Assembly: GCF_014201515.1 (NCBI RefSeq)
Contig: NZ_JACHEQ010000007.1
Span: forward strand, 87,782 to 151,781
Source of the DNA: Anoxybacillus mongoliensis
GTDB taxonomy: Bacteria > Bacillota > Bacilli > Bacillales > Anoxybacillaceae
DNA length: 64,000 nt
Direction: 5' to 3'
Below the pieces are notes generated by a model. It was not told the DNA's origin, did not search any database, and saw only the letters and a program-made list of their open reading frames with translations. How positions within the stretch are numbered: position 1 is the first letter of the stretch; every line of letters begins with the position of its first letter. Of this stretch, positions 33,642-46,658 are shown in pieces. A program made the translations under genes and the position numbers.

Positions 33642-33787
33642 GTTTAAAATTTGAGAATTATAAGAAATATGGTAGTATTAAGTTAAGATTAGTAATAATT
33701 TTCCACCAAATTGCTGTGTAAATCTGCATTTGAAGCCGACACCATAGTCTATTTTGGCCGACAGAAATTAATCTAGGAGGAATATCC

Positions 33788-34264
33788 ATGATAACTTTAG
33801 TTCGAATGAACGAAGAACAATATAAAAGGTTCTTCGAAGAGACAGTCAGAGAGTATGCCGAAGAAAATGTAAAGGAAGGTAGATGGACACCATCAGAATC
33901 GATTGGACGAGCAATCAAAGAAACAAATGAACTATTATCTAAAGGGATTCATACGAATGGTCATTTTTTGTGTTCATTGCATCACGAAGTAGTAGGCGCA
34001 ATAGGCACGATTTGGTATGAAGTAAAAGAAAACAATGGCGAGAAATCAGCTTTTATATACAGCTTTAAGATATACGAAGAATTTCAAGGCAAAGGATATG
34101 GAAAGCAGTCACTTATTGCATTTGAAACTGACCTTGCCTCGATGAATGTAAGTTCAATCGGGTTACATGTTTTCGGGCACAACAAACGTGCATATCAGTT
34201 ATATACCAAGATGGGGTATATTCCAACAAGCATTAAAATGAAAAAATATCTCAGAAGCAAATGA
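33788..34264 (+). CDS. GNAT-family N-acetyltransferase
   Basis: 158-residue acetyltransferase read from ATG 33788 after AGGAGGAATATCC. The acetyl-CoA-binding motif is FQGKGYGKQSLIAFE (Q/R-x-x-G-x-G/A form), followed by the family's C-terminal NKRAYQLYTKMGYIPTS. GNAT enzymes acetylate amino groups of small molecules, peptides or proteins; the substrate here cannot be told. It is divergent from the peptide/SagB cluster, sharing the intergenic region 33582-33787, and might modify or detoxify its product, but that is speculation. Base composition is like the host's, unlike the next gene. Confidence 0.88.
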   Translation: MITLVRMNEEQYKRFFEETVREYAEENVKEGRWTPSESIGRAIKETNELLSKGIHTNGHFLCSLHHEVVGAIGTIWYEVKENNGEKSAFIYSFKIYEEFQGKGYGKQSLIAFETDLASMNVSSIGLHVFGHNKRAYQLYTKMGYIPTSIKMKKYLRSK

Positions 34265-34386
34265 AAACTAACTCGTATCTCGATTTTACTAGACTTTAGC
34301 ACTTGAGAAAGGCTTTCTTTTTATGGGTTCAGGAGTTCTCAATAATATGTCAATGGAGAGGATTTATCCTTTGGGGGGGTATAGCG

Positions 34387-35922
34387 ATGAACATTGTCAC
34401 GCATTGGTGGCTGTTCGATATGGCACCGGTGTCCGGGGTGCTACGGGCGGTCTTCTACACTGGTTTGCTTGTGCTGTGTATCGTCGACTTTCCGACGCCA
34501 CTACAGGCGGCGAAGATTATGGACAGAACCGAGCGTGTCTTTTACACCCCGGTCTTGGCGATGCGGCTGCTGGGCCTCCGCTGGGTTAGTCCCCGCGTGC
34601 TGTCAGTTGTGGCCAAGCTGACAATCGCAATGTGGGTAGCGGCCGCGGCCGGGTTCTTCCAGCCGGTCACTGGTGTACTGACGTTCCTGGGTTTCGCATT
34701 CTTGCATATGGTAAATGCTGGTGCGCTAGGCGCCCACCACTCGAAGCACTCGGCGCTGTACGCGTTGCTGGCCATGTGCTTCTCGGTGTCCTACGACTTC
34801 TCGCTAGACGGTCTGCTCGCCCAGTACGTGAACTGGCCTCTGTTGGTGCCCGATCAATCGGCGTTCACCTCAGGGTTTGCCCCAAAATTGTTGCTATTGG
34901 TCCTATCCTACATTATGTTCGCCGGCGGCGTGTCCAAGCTCCTCTACGGTGGCCTCGGGTGGTTAAATGGCGACGCATTGCGGTTCTATGTTAAGTACTC
35001 GCCGTCCCGCTGGCCCTTCATGACCAAACTATTGGTGGGTAGCCCGGTGCTGTGCCGGGTGTTAGCATCTCTGACCGTGCTAATCGAACTGTTGGCCCCG
35101 GTCGCGATCTTCGTTCCCTCGTGGCGGATTCCGTTGGTCGTATGCTGGATTTGGCTACATATCGGCATCATGTGCGTGATGCGTCCCATGTACTTGGTAC
35201 AAATGTGGTGCTACCTGCTTCTGATTGTGCCGAGCCTGACCGACCATTCGAGCACCACCTCCGCTGTCTCCTTGGGAGGCTTGTTCACCACCGTGGGAAT
35301 GCTCGCGTGCGTGGTTCTAATCACGGTGCTAATACGACAGTCTGAGGAGTGGCCGTTCACCTCGGTGCCAATGTACTCTAATGGCCTGACGAATGGCGCC
35401 GTGCGAGCACCCTCCGAGTCCGAACTGTACGAGCGCGCTGTACGTGCTCAACGAAACCAGCACCGGGCGTGGCAAAGGGCGTGGTTGCCTGTGGATGCCA
35501 TGGAGGAAATCGTAGTTCGGTCGACCGACGATGGCAAGAAGCACCGGCTGTTCCAACTGATGCTCGAGAACAAGGTGGCCAAGTTTGTCCGCTGGCCCCA
35601 ATACGCCAAGGTGGTTCGCGCTACCGCGATTGCCGATTTGGCGGCGAAAGCAGCAGACGGCGTAGAATTGGGCGTGTGTGGACCGGAATACCCAGCGACC
35701 CGCCTGTTGCATGAGATCGCGTTGATTTTCAAGAACGCGATCCCAGACTGGGATCGGTATGACCGCATAGAACTAGTTTGCCGTACCGACTCGGGTAGTG
35801 TAGTGATTGCCTCTGTGCCACTAGGCACGCAGGAAGTTCGAGGATCTGGTGACCCGCAACAAAGATCCGAAAGTATGCGAGTAGAGCAATACGGTGAACT
35901 CCAGGACAGATTAATGAGCTGA
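34387..35922 (+). CDS. HTTM/vitamin-K-gamma-carboxylase-like membrane protein, GC-rich
   Basis: 511-residue protein from ATG 34387 after GGGGGGGTATAGCG. A 28-residue upstream extension is possible but lies in AT-rich DNA before the ribosome site. It has about 8-10 membrane segments in residues 1-330 (VLRAVFYTGLLVLCIVDF, FLHMVNAGALGAHHSKHSAL, SYIMFAGGVSKLLYGGLGWL) and a cytosolic or exposed C-terminal third. The layout and the GALGAHHSKHSALYALL segment suggest the HTTM family, distant relatives of vitamin K-dependent gamma-glutamyl carboxylase; the match is tentative. G+C is far above the neighbours (36 of 60 bases in 34741-34800 against 26 of 60 in 33841-33900) and codons are GC-ending, which indicates recent transfer from a high-GC donor, perhaps an actinobacterium. 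Confidence 0.7.
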   Translation: MNIVTHWWLFDMAPVSGVLRAVFYTGLLVLCIVDFPTPLQAAKIMDRTERVFYTPVLAMRLLGLRWVSPRVLSVVAKLTIAMWVAAAAGFFQPVTGVLTFLGFAFLHMVNAGALGAHHSKHSALYALLAMCFSVSYDFSLDGLLAQYVNWPLLVPDQSAFTSGFAPKLLLLVLSYIMFAGGVSKLLYGGLGWLNGDALRFYVKYSPSRWPFMTKLLVGSPVLCRVLASLTVLIELLAPVAIFVPSWRIPLVVCWIWLHIGIMCVMRPMYLVQMWCYLLLIVPSLTDHSSTTSAVSLGGLFTTVGMLACVVLITVLIRQSEEWPFTSVPMYSNGLTNGAVRAPSESELYERAVRAQRNQHRAWQRAWLPVDAMEEIVVRSTDDGKKHRLFQLMLENKVAKFVRWPQYAKVVRATAIADLAAKAADGVELGVCGPEYPATRLLHEIALIFKNAIPDWDRYDRIELVCRTDSGSVVIASVPLGTQEVRGSGDPQQRSESMRVEQYGELQDRLMS

Positions 35923-36076
35923 TCAATAACCAAAGACCAAAAATGTTAGAGTTTGACGTAGGATAAAAAATAAATATAATTTTTTACACAAATTTTACAG
36001 ATTGCTATCAGAACTACCAGTATTAAATAATATTTTAATGTGAATTTTGTAAGGGGGTTATATATGCCGATTAAAA
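35923..36076. other. intergenic DNA with a gene start cut by the IS66 element
   Basis: AT-rich DNA with a strong ribosome site TAAGGGGGTTATAT before ATG at 36064. The frame reads MPIK and then enters the IS66 left end, where it stops after ten codons (MPIKSNYSSR). It looks like the first codons of a gene interrupted by the insertion; no matching continuation is evident on the far side at 37692. Confidence 0.45.
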
Positions 36077-37691
36077 GTAACTATTCATCCCGATAGTAGT
36101 ATGTAAAGAAACGCAACACAAATAGGGCATCCCTGTGATAAAAAATGCCCTAAGTGGTAGAAAGAACACGATCAAGCGTGTCGCCCTGTCGCCCGTCAAC
36201 AGAAGACATAACGAGTCCCACACGTTTTTTTCGTGTTTCGTCAGTGTGGAAACGATGCTTCTTGTGATGCAGACTGGGCGAATGTTTCTTCACGAAACGT
36301 ACCCGAAATGTTCTCTTTGACTTTGACCATGCGAAGATCGCTTTCGGCTTGGTTGTTATCAAAAGGAACATGTACTTCACGTAAGAAACGCAGTGCTTCT
36401 TCCTTTCGTTTTTGAAGGCGTCGAACAAAAGCGAGTGCTTTTTTTCGGAAGAGGCGTCTTCGCTTCCAATCGGTGTTGTGCTCTTTCTAGGATGCGATCA
36501 TACACTCGTTCCCACCGTCTCGTTTCTTCTTCGGAAAGTGCACCGTGATGAAATTCGACGGCTTGCTTGGCGGCTAACAGAAACGTGGTCATGCGCATCG
36601 CCCACGTATGCCCTTGTTCGATGAATCCTTTTAACTCACGCAAATGGTGGGCATGGCAAAGGGCATGGGTGGCTTGTGTGTATTTCGGATACGTACCGAA
36701 CCCATCATGCATCATCGTTCCTTGATATCGGGGAAGAATCCCGATATCATCGGTCGCTTTCTTTCCGCGAGAAACGTGAGGAGCCAAGTATGTATATCTC
36801 GATGTACACGCGACATGCACCCATGCGAGTTTTCCATTGATGCGCAAACTCGTTTCATCGACATGCAGGATGTTGGATTCAAGTAAGGCATCTTCGATGA
36901 TGTCCATATTTGATTCCAGCGATTCGCGTCCTCGTTTCACCATATTGGCAAGAGTTCCCGTACTAATCGAGTGTTGATATAACGCTTCGATTGTATCACT
37001 TAAACGCTTGTACGGGATCAATTGGATATGATGTAAATAAACAACGAGCGCCGTGAGCCGTGGACCGTATTGCACATGATTCGTGACATGGGATGGGAAT
37101 TCGGCTTGTTGAACACATCGACAATGTGGACACGATTTCACTTCTCGTTCATGTTGTGTCACCTCGATCGCCACAGGAGGGACATCAAACACTTGACGGA
37201 TATCGACTTTGAACGGTTTGACTTCACGCAAAGAAGCCCCACATCCTTGACACGTATGCACACGGTGGACGACACGATGATGTGGATGTTCCACTTGACG
37301 GAGCGTCGTTCCTTGATGACCTTCTTGTCCGCCTGGCTTGTTGCCAGATGGCTTGCGAGAAGAATGGGTGTGAAAACGGTCAGAAGATAGGGGCAAATGG
37401 CTATTAGAGCTGTTTTTTTTCGTGCGTGCTTCCAGCTCTTGAACGCGATACTTCAGTTGTTCATTTTCTTTGCGTAGTTGTTTGTTTTCGTGACGCAAAT
37501 GTTCATTTTCTTGAACGAGTTGATGAATGAGCTGTTTTTGTTGTTGGACTTTGCCAATTAAACTCTCTACTGTAAATACAGCTTGTTGTACCGTCAACAT
37601 GCGATTCACCTCCTTGTCTATCAGTATTCACATCATAGACAAGGAAAGAAGAAAATATTCAGCTCACTTGATCATGTGGCTGAATAGTTAC
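36077..37691 (-). mobile_element. ISBst12-like IS66-family insertion sequence
   Basis: 1615-bp element bounded by inverted repeats that begin GTAACTATTCA at both ends (GTAACTATTCATCCCG at 36077, GTAACTATTCAGCCAC read inward from 37691). GTAA termini and a single large transposase frame of about 500 codons in 1.6 kb fit the ISBst12 group of IS66. Flanking octamers CGATTAAA (36068-36075) and CGATGAAA (37692-37699) differ at one base and may be a decayed 8-bp target duplication, the size IS66 makes. The transposase gene is broken by frameshifts. Confidence 0.85.
36150..37609 (-). pseudogene. IS66-family transposase, frameshifted
   Basis: The first 375 codons or so are intact: a leucine-zipper start (KQLIHQLVQENEHLRHENKQ), the zinc-binding CQGCGASL and CPHC region, and the DDE core with DIRQVFDVPP, NILHVDETSLRINGKLAWVH and HDGFGTYPKY. 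After RLEAKTPLPKK the frame slips at a run of seven A residues (minus strand, near 36445-36455) and continues in another frame as ALAFVRRLQKRKEEALRFLR and VPFDNNQAESDLRMVKVKEN. A second shift after TFAQS moves to CITRSIVSTLTKHEKNVWDS, and a third to GDTLDRVLSTT. With three shifts it is almost certainly inactive unless supplied in trans. Confidence 0.85.
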
Positions 37692-37708
37692 CGATGAAAA
37701 TATTTTCC

Positions 37709-38440
37709 CTATTCTTCCAATTCACGAACTCGTTTTTTCATCTCTACTAATAACTGATCAAATAAATGAACATATCGCTGGCGAATATGTTCATAAATTT
37801 CCATCGCTATTTGTTCATCGTATGTATGTGATGTCCTATTTCGATCTTCTAACATTTGAATCCACGCTTCTCCATCTTGAATAAGTCCTTCTTTAAATGC
37901 TTGTTTAATCGTTTTTCGCGGACTTGTCACTTCGTTATTTCCGTTATATTCCAAGTAGCTTCTCATCCATTTCCATGCTAGTTCGTACGTAAATTCAAAT
38001 CGTTGAATTGTTGCGTCAAGAACTAGGTCGTCTTTTTCCACATCACGCGTAATGCTTTGATGTAGTTTATTTAATGCTTTTTCAAAGTCAAATAGTTTAT
38101 CAATGATTTTATTCATTGTCGCAACTGCCTCCCCTCGTTCATTCGTTAAAAAAATTGTCTTTCCTTCGAGATCAATATACGATTTGAGTTTTTCATTACT
38201 AATCTTTTCATAATCAATAGCATCCACAGTATAAATGATATTTGCTTCTGCTAAATCGTCTTGAATGCGGTACAGCTGGTCGTTATGGCTTCTAAACTTA
38301 ATCGCAATATCGATGTCCGACGTTTCTTTATAATCGCCTCTTGCCCTTGATCCGAACAAAATCACTCTTTCAATGATGTTCGCATAATTTTGAAACACAC
38401 AAATGAGGTTGTAAAATGTTTGCTTTTTTAATCCGTACAT
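37709..38440 (-). CDS. fused MNT nucleotidyltransferase / HEPN (HI0074-type) protein
   Basis: 243 residues from ATG 38440; a longer reading from GTG 38515 covers a TATAAT promoter element (about 38505), so it is unlikely. Residues 1-110 are a minimal nucleotidyltransferase with LFGSRARGDYKETSDIDIAI, matching the GS-x10-DxD motif of MntA. Residues 110-243 are an all-helical domain of the HI0074/HEPN type (FEFTYELAWKWMRSYLEYNG, MLEDRNRTSHTYDEQIA) with the R-x4-H-x-Y motif of HepT RNases. Normally these are two genes forming a type VII toxin-antitoxin pair in which MntA AMPylates HepT. Here both domains are in one chain. The activity of the fusion is unknown. Confidence 0.88.
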   Translation of the reverse strand: MYGLKKQTFYNLICVFQNYANIIERVILFGSRARGDYKETSDIDIAIKFRSHNDQLYRIQDDLAEANIIYTVDAIDYEKISNEKLKSYIDLEGKTIFLTNERGEAVATMNKIIDKLFDFEKALNKLHQSITRDVEKDDLVLDATIQRFEFTYELAWKWMRSYLEYNGNNEVTSPRKTIKQAFKEGLIQDGEAWIQMLEDRNRTSHTYDEQIAMEIYEHIRQRYVHLFDQLLVEMKKRVRELEE

Positions 38441-38533
38441 CTTTTTACCCAATCGCCCATCACCACCCGCTTCTATATCATACGAAAGATGTTTTTCTTC
38501 ATTATACCCTACCACTCTTATCTTACATATTTG

Positions 38534-38568
38534 AAACCCCTCTTAGCATTTTCGCCAAGAGGGGTTTT
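38534..38568 (-). terminator. terminator of the P5C dehydrogenase gene
   Basis: AAACCCCTCTT and AAGAGGGGTTT form an 11-bp stem with a 12-base loop. On the minus strand it follows the rocA stop closely and runs into CAAATAT; on the plus strand it is followed by T residues. Confidence 0.75.
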
Positions 38569-38571
38569 CCA

Positions 38572-40122
38572 TTAAAACATTTCGGATACGGTTTTTGCTT
38601 GCATATGAAGAAGTAAGTAGTCTGGTCCACCTGCTTTCGAGTCTGTTCCAGACATATTGAACCCACCGAACGGATGATAGCCGACGATGGCACCTGTGCA
38701 ACCGCGGTTAAAGTAAAGGTTTCCGACATGGAACTCTTCACGCGCTTTTTCAAGGTTAAAGCGGTTGTTTGAAATGACTGCACCAGTTAAGCCATATTCT
38801 GTGTTATTTGCGATTTCAAGCGCATGGTCGAAGTCTTTTGCCTTCGTAAATGCCACAACAGGTCCGAAAATTTCTTCTTGCATAATGCGTGCTTTTGGAT
38901 CAACATCCGCAAACACTGTTGGCTGAATGAAGAAGCCTTTCGAGTCGTCTCCTTCACCGCCTGTCATGAGCTTGCCTTCTTGTTTACCAATTTCGATATA
39001 TTCCATAATTTTGTTATATGCCGATTGGTCGATGACCGGTCCCATAAATGTGCTTTGTTCTTCTGGGTTGCCGATTTTTAATTGTTTCGTTAACTCGACG
39101 ACGCGGTTTAATACTTGGTCATACACGTCTTCAAGCGCGACGACACGCGAGCATGCCGAACACTTTTGACCAGAAAAGCCAAAAGCGGATGCGACGATGG
39201 ATTGCGCAGCTAATTCTAAATCTGCTTCTTTGTCTACAACGATTGTGTCTTTTCCGCCCATTTCCGCAATAACGCGCTTGAGCCAAATTTGTCCTGGATG
39301 CACTTTAGCTGCACGCTCATAAATGCGAATACCAACATCGCGAGAACCTGTGAAGCTAATAAAACGTGTGCGCGGATGGTCGACTAAATAATCGCCCACT
39401 TCCGCACCGCTTCCTGGGATGTAGTTTAATACGCCTGCTGGGAGCCCTGCTTCTTCTAACACTTCAACAAACTTATACGCCACCACTGGCGTTGCACTTG
39501 CTGGTTTTAACAATACTGTATTTCCTGTCACAAGTGCAGCAACCGTCGTTCCTGCCATAATCGCAAACGGGAAGTTCCATGGCGAAATGACGACGCCGAC
39601 ACCAAGTGGAATGTAGAAGAAACGGTTTGTTTCTCCCGGACGGCTTTCGACAGGGATGCCGTCTTTCAATTTCAACATTTGACGAGCATAATATTCCATA
39701 AAGTCAATTGCTTCTGCAGTATCCGCATCTGCTTCTTTCCATGGTTTTCCTGCTTCTTTCACAAGCAATGCTGAAAATTCATGTTTGCGACGACGCACAA
39801 TCGCTGCCGCACGGAATAAAATATTTGCGCGCATTTCTGGTTTCGTTTTGCTCCACCATGTAAATGCTGCGTCTGCTGCTTGCATCGCTTTTTCCGCTAA
39901 GTCTTTATTTGCTTTCGCCACGCGACCAACAATTTCTGTTTTATTTGCAGGGTTGATCGAAACAATTTTATCTTCTGTCATGATTCGCTCGCCGCCAATC
40001 ACAAGCGGATAATCTTGACCAAGATAAGCTTGTACCGTTTTTAATCCTTCTTCAAACGCTTTTTTGTTTGCTTCGACTGTAAAATCAGTAAATGGTTCAT
40101 GTTTGTAAGGTTGTACCATCAT
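38572..40122 (-). CDS. rocA: L-glutamate gamma-semialdehyde (P5C) dehydrogenase
   Basis: 516-residue NAD-dependent enzyme that oxidises glutamate gamma-semialdehyde (from proline or arginine breakdown) to glutamate. It begins [14 protein letters not shown]; start ATG 40122 follows AAAGGGGGCTTAC. The cofactor region is [10 protein letters not shown], the general base Glu in [13 protein letters not shown] and the catalytic Cys in [15 protein letters not shown]. Length and the N-terminal EPFTDF segment match the RocA/YcgN (PutA-type) family rather than general aldehyde dehydrogenases. Monocistronic; proline dehydrogenase is not in the window. Confidence 0.95.
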   Translation of the reverse strand: MMVQPYKHEPFTDFTVEANKKAFEEGLKTVQAYLGQDYPLVIGGERIMTEDKIVSINPANKTEIVGRVAKANKDLAEKAMQAADAAFTWWSKTKPEMRANILFRAAAIVRRRKHEFSALLVKEAGKPWKEADADTAEAIDFMEYYARQMLKLKDGIPVESRPGETNRFFYIPLGVGVVISPWNFPFAIMAGTTVAALVTGNTVLLKPASATPVVAYKFVEVLEEAGLPAGVLNYIPGSGAEVGDYLVDHPRTRFISFTGSRDVGIRIYERAAKVHPGQIWLKRVIAEMGGKDTIVVDKEADLELAAQSIVASAFGFSGQKCSACSRVVALEDVYDQVLNRVVELTKQLKIGNPEEQSTFMGPVIDQSAYNKIMEYIEIGKQEGKLMTGGEGDDSKGFFIQPTVFADVDPKARIMQEEIFGPVVAFTKAKDFDHALEIANNTEYGLTGAVISNNRFNLEKAREEFHVGNLYFNRGCTGAIVGYHPFGGFNMSGTDSKAGGPDYLLLHMQAKTVSEMF

Positions 40123-40204
40123 GTAAGCCCCCTTTGTTGAAATTACAAAAGCGTTTTCATACACACAATTTCATTCTAACGGATGAACGATACATATTCA
40201 AATG

Positions 40205-41338
40205 TTACGGCTGATATATATGAACAAACGGTTCACTTTTATCTGGGCTTTTTATAATAATACTTTCTGGTCCACGCACCGAAGAAATGTAAACAGAAAT
40301 CGGCATATAATCAGGCATTTTTTCCATAAGAAGACCTGTGACATATTGCGTAAATCCGATGACTTCTGCTTTTCCATAAAACTGCATCACAATGTCAATC
40401 GTCAATTGTTGTAGTTGGTCATCGCGATAAAATGCTCTGCCAATGACTCCGGTGTAATTCGGAAAAAATTCTTCAATATCTGATTTTAAGTTTAAAAACT
40501 TCACTAAATCATCGCGGTGATTTTTTTCCGCTTCATCCGATGGGAAAACATAATATTCTTCATTGATTTTTTCCCAATCCCGAATCGTATTGCTCCCCTT
40601 ATCTACGTAGCCAGCAGCAAAAAAGTGCCCTGGGACGATAGACGATTTTGGTTGCTGCTCAAATAAACCAATAACAATCGGCACTTCCTTTAATCCATCA
40701 ATTTTACGTATCCGAGAAACAATTTCTTCTGCGGCTTTTTTCCCTTCTTTCTCCATATCGCTCTTCGAAATTTTTACTTCGCGTGGATACCCTTCTTCCG
40801 TCTCATAGTAATGAACAGAATTCATCGCAAGTCCAATGACAACTCCACCTAATTGCACTTTATCGTTTCCTGTTTTAACTAAATAGTTGTGTTCTAAAAT
40901 ATGCGAAATGTAGAGTGGGTGTTTTTTGTTTTTCTCTTCATTCGTCCCTTCGTTTCCAAGCGAAGGATTCAGTCCTTCCCCATCCTCTTGTTTTCGTTTG
41001 AGCCACGACTCAATCGTTTTTCGGTCTAAATATTGCCCTTGCTGAAACAAATATTGTGACGGAGAAAACTTTTCTTGTGCAATGCGCATTAAACCGAGCT
41101 CAAATTCATCCATATCTAATCTCGTGTTTACATTTTCAACGACAAGTCCGCGTGCCTCCCCAGGTTGAAACGGTAAAATCGTACGATAATACGAGTTAGA
41201 AATATTGTACTTTGGAATAATCGCCTTTTGTTTTTTATTTTCCGTTTCTTGCACCACTTGTTCTTCCTGATTAAATTTTGGAGCGCATGCTGACAAAGTA
41301 AGAAGCGTACAAGTGAGCAATATGATTAACTTTTTCAT
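40205..41338 (-). CDS. camS: CamS-family (sex pheromone-type) lipoprotein
   Basis: 377-residue lipoprotein with signal peptide MKKLIILLTCTLLTLSACAP and lipobox LSAC. The CamS domain fills the rest (YRTILPFQPGEARGLVVENV, LMRIAQEKFSPSQYLFQQGQ). In staphylococci and enterococci the released signal peptide of such proteins is the source of pheromone-like octapeptides; in Bacillus the orthologue is YerH, function unknown. It follows ligA by three bases, so it is co-transcribed with pcrA-ligA, as in Bacillus subtilis. Confidence 0.92.
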   Translation of the reverse strand: MKKLIILLTCTLLTLSACAPKFNQEEQVVQETENKKQKAIIPKYNISNSYYRTILPFQPGEARGLVVENVNTRLDMDEFELGLMRIAQEKFSPSQYLFQQGQYLDRKTIESWLKRKQEDGEGLNPSLGNEGTNEEKNKKHPLYISHILEHNYLVKTGNDKVQLGGVVIGLAMNSVHYYETEEGYPREVKISKSDMEKEGKKAAEEIVSRIRKIDGLKEVPIVIGLFEQQPKSSIVPGHFFAAGYVDKGSNTIRDWEKINEEYYVFPSDEAEKNHRDDLVKFLNLKSDIEEFFPNYTGVIGRAFYRDDQLQQLTIDIVMQFYGKAEVIGFTQYVTGLLMEKMPDYMPISVYISSVRGPESIIIKSPDKSEPFVHIYQP

Positions 41339-41341
41339 CGT

Positions 41342-45531
<4,190 letters not shown>

Positions 45532-45573
45532 TTTCCCACCACCAAAACATATGTTCTCTTTTTTATTCTCCAT

Positions 45574-46269
45574 TTATGTTGATTTTCCTTTTACCACTTC
45601 AACTGTTTGTAATGCCATTTGTAAATTTGTATAAATTGCGTTTCCGACGACAACCGTATCCGCCCACATCGCCATTTCTTGCGCTTGTTCAGGTGTATGA
45701 ATGCCACCACCATAAAATAAACGTGTGCGACTTAGCGTTCGCTTCACTTTTTCTACAAGCTCCACATCCCCGTACCGCCCACTATATTCCATATAAAAAA
45801 TTGGGAATTGATACATATGTTCTGCCATTCGAGCATACGCGATTACATCTTCATCTGTTACATTCGTTCGTGCACTTGTTAACGATGCAGCCTTACATTC
45901 CTCGTTTAAAATGCAATATCCTTCAACAAACAGTTCTTCCCAATTGATTAAATCACCAAACTGCTTCACCGCTTCATGATGCAAATCAATGAGCCAAGTA
46001 AGATCACGACTATTTAGCACCATTGGAATAAAGTAATAGTCAAATCCAGGAGTGATCGCCTCGATATTCGATACTTCTAGAACACAAGGAACGGAAAAGC
46101 GGCGCACGCGAGCAAGTAGATCGATGACGTTTTCAAGCGTCACACCGTCGCTTCCACCAACAATGATCGCATCTGTACCTGATTCACATACTTGTTCTAA
46201 CTGCTCATCTGTTATATATTTATTCGGATCTAATTTAAACACATGTCGCCACGTTGTTATCTCATTCAT
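45574..46269 (-). CDS. pcrB: heptaprenylglyceryl phosphate synthase
   Basis: 231-residue TIM-barrel prenyltransferase that joins heptaprenyl diphosphate to sn-glycerol-1-phosphate. It begins [20 protein letters not shown], with [20 protein letters not shown] and [15 protein letters not shown] typical of PcrB and the phosphate loop [13 protein letters not shown]. Start ATG 46269 follows GATGAGGTGAAAAAA. Upstream of pcrA as in other Bacillaceae. Confidence 0.95.
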   Translation of the reverse strand: MNEITTWRHVFKLDPNKYITDEQLEQVCESGTDAIIVGGSDGVTLENVIDLLARVRRFSVPCVLEVSNIEAITPGFDYYFIPMVLNSRDLTWLIDLHHEAVKQFGDLINWEELFVEGYCILNEECKAASLTSARTNVTDEDVIAYARMAEHMYQFPIFYMEYSGRYGDVELVEKVKRTLSRTRLFYGGGIHTPEQAQEMAMWADTVVVGNAIYTNLQMALQTVEVVKGKST

Positions 46270-46324
46270 TTTTTTCACCTCATCTCATTATAACAAAAAT
46301 CATAGCAAAAAATCGTAAAAAGAA

Positions 46325-46345
46325 GCTGACTCATTGTGAGCCAGC
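46325..46345 (-). terminator. terminator after yerC
   Basis: On the minus strand GCTGGCTCA and TGAGTCAGC form a 9-bp stem (one G-T or mismatch position) with a 3-base loop, overlapping the last codons of yerC and followed by TTCTTTTTAC. Confidence 0.7.
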
Positions 46346-46648
46346 CTCCCCCTGTTGTTCGCTATAAATGCGGTCGAGTGCCATCGCATACGCATCATTT
46401 CCGTAGTTTAAGCAACGTTTTACACGCGAAATAGTCGCTGTGCTTGCCCCTGTTTCTGTCTCAATTTTATGATACGTATATCCTTCACGCAACATACGAG
46501 CTACTTCCAATCGCTGCGCAAGCGCTTGTATTTCATTCACTGTACATAAATCATCGAAAAAACGATAACATTCTTCTAAATCTTTTAATGACAAAATCGC
46601 TCGAAATAATTGATCGAGCTCTCTGCCCCGCAATTTATTAATTTGCAT
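46331..46648 (-). CDS. yerC: YerC/TrpR-like DNA-binding protein
   Basis: 105-residue protein of the YerC/YecD family, whose fold resembles the Trp repressor. It begins MQINKLRGRELDQLFRAILS and has a helix-turn-helix reading AQRLEVARMLREGYTYHKIE followed by TGASTATISRVKRCLNYGND. Start ATG 46648 follows AGGGGGAAATGT. Probably a DNA-binding regulator; target unknown. It follows yerB by 10 bases. Confidence 0.9.
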   Translation of the reverse strand: MQINKLRGRELDQLFRAILSLKDLEECYRFFDDLCTVNEIQALAQRLEVARMLREGYTYHKIETETGASTATISRVKRCLNYGNDAYAMALDRIYSEQQGEAGSQ

Positions 46649-46658
46649 ACATTTCCCC

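Noticed and set aside
34303..34386. 28-codon extension of the GC-rich membrane protein
   Set aside because: It lies in AT-rich host DNA upstream of the GGGGGGG ribosome site, and the composition change begins after it.
37709..38515. Longer start at GTG 38515 for the MNT-HEPN fusion
   Set aside because: The extension covers a TATAAT promoter element and the nucleotidyltransferase fold starts at ATG 38440.
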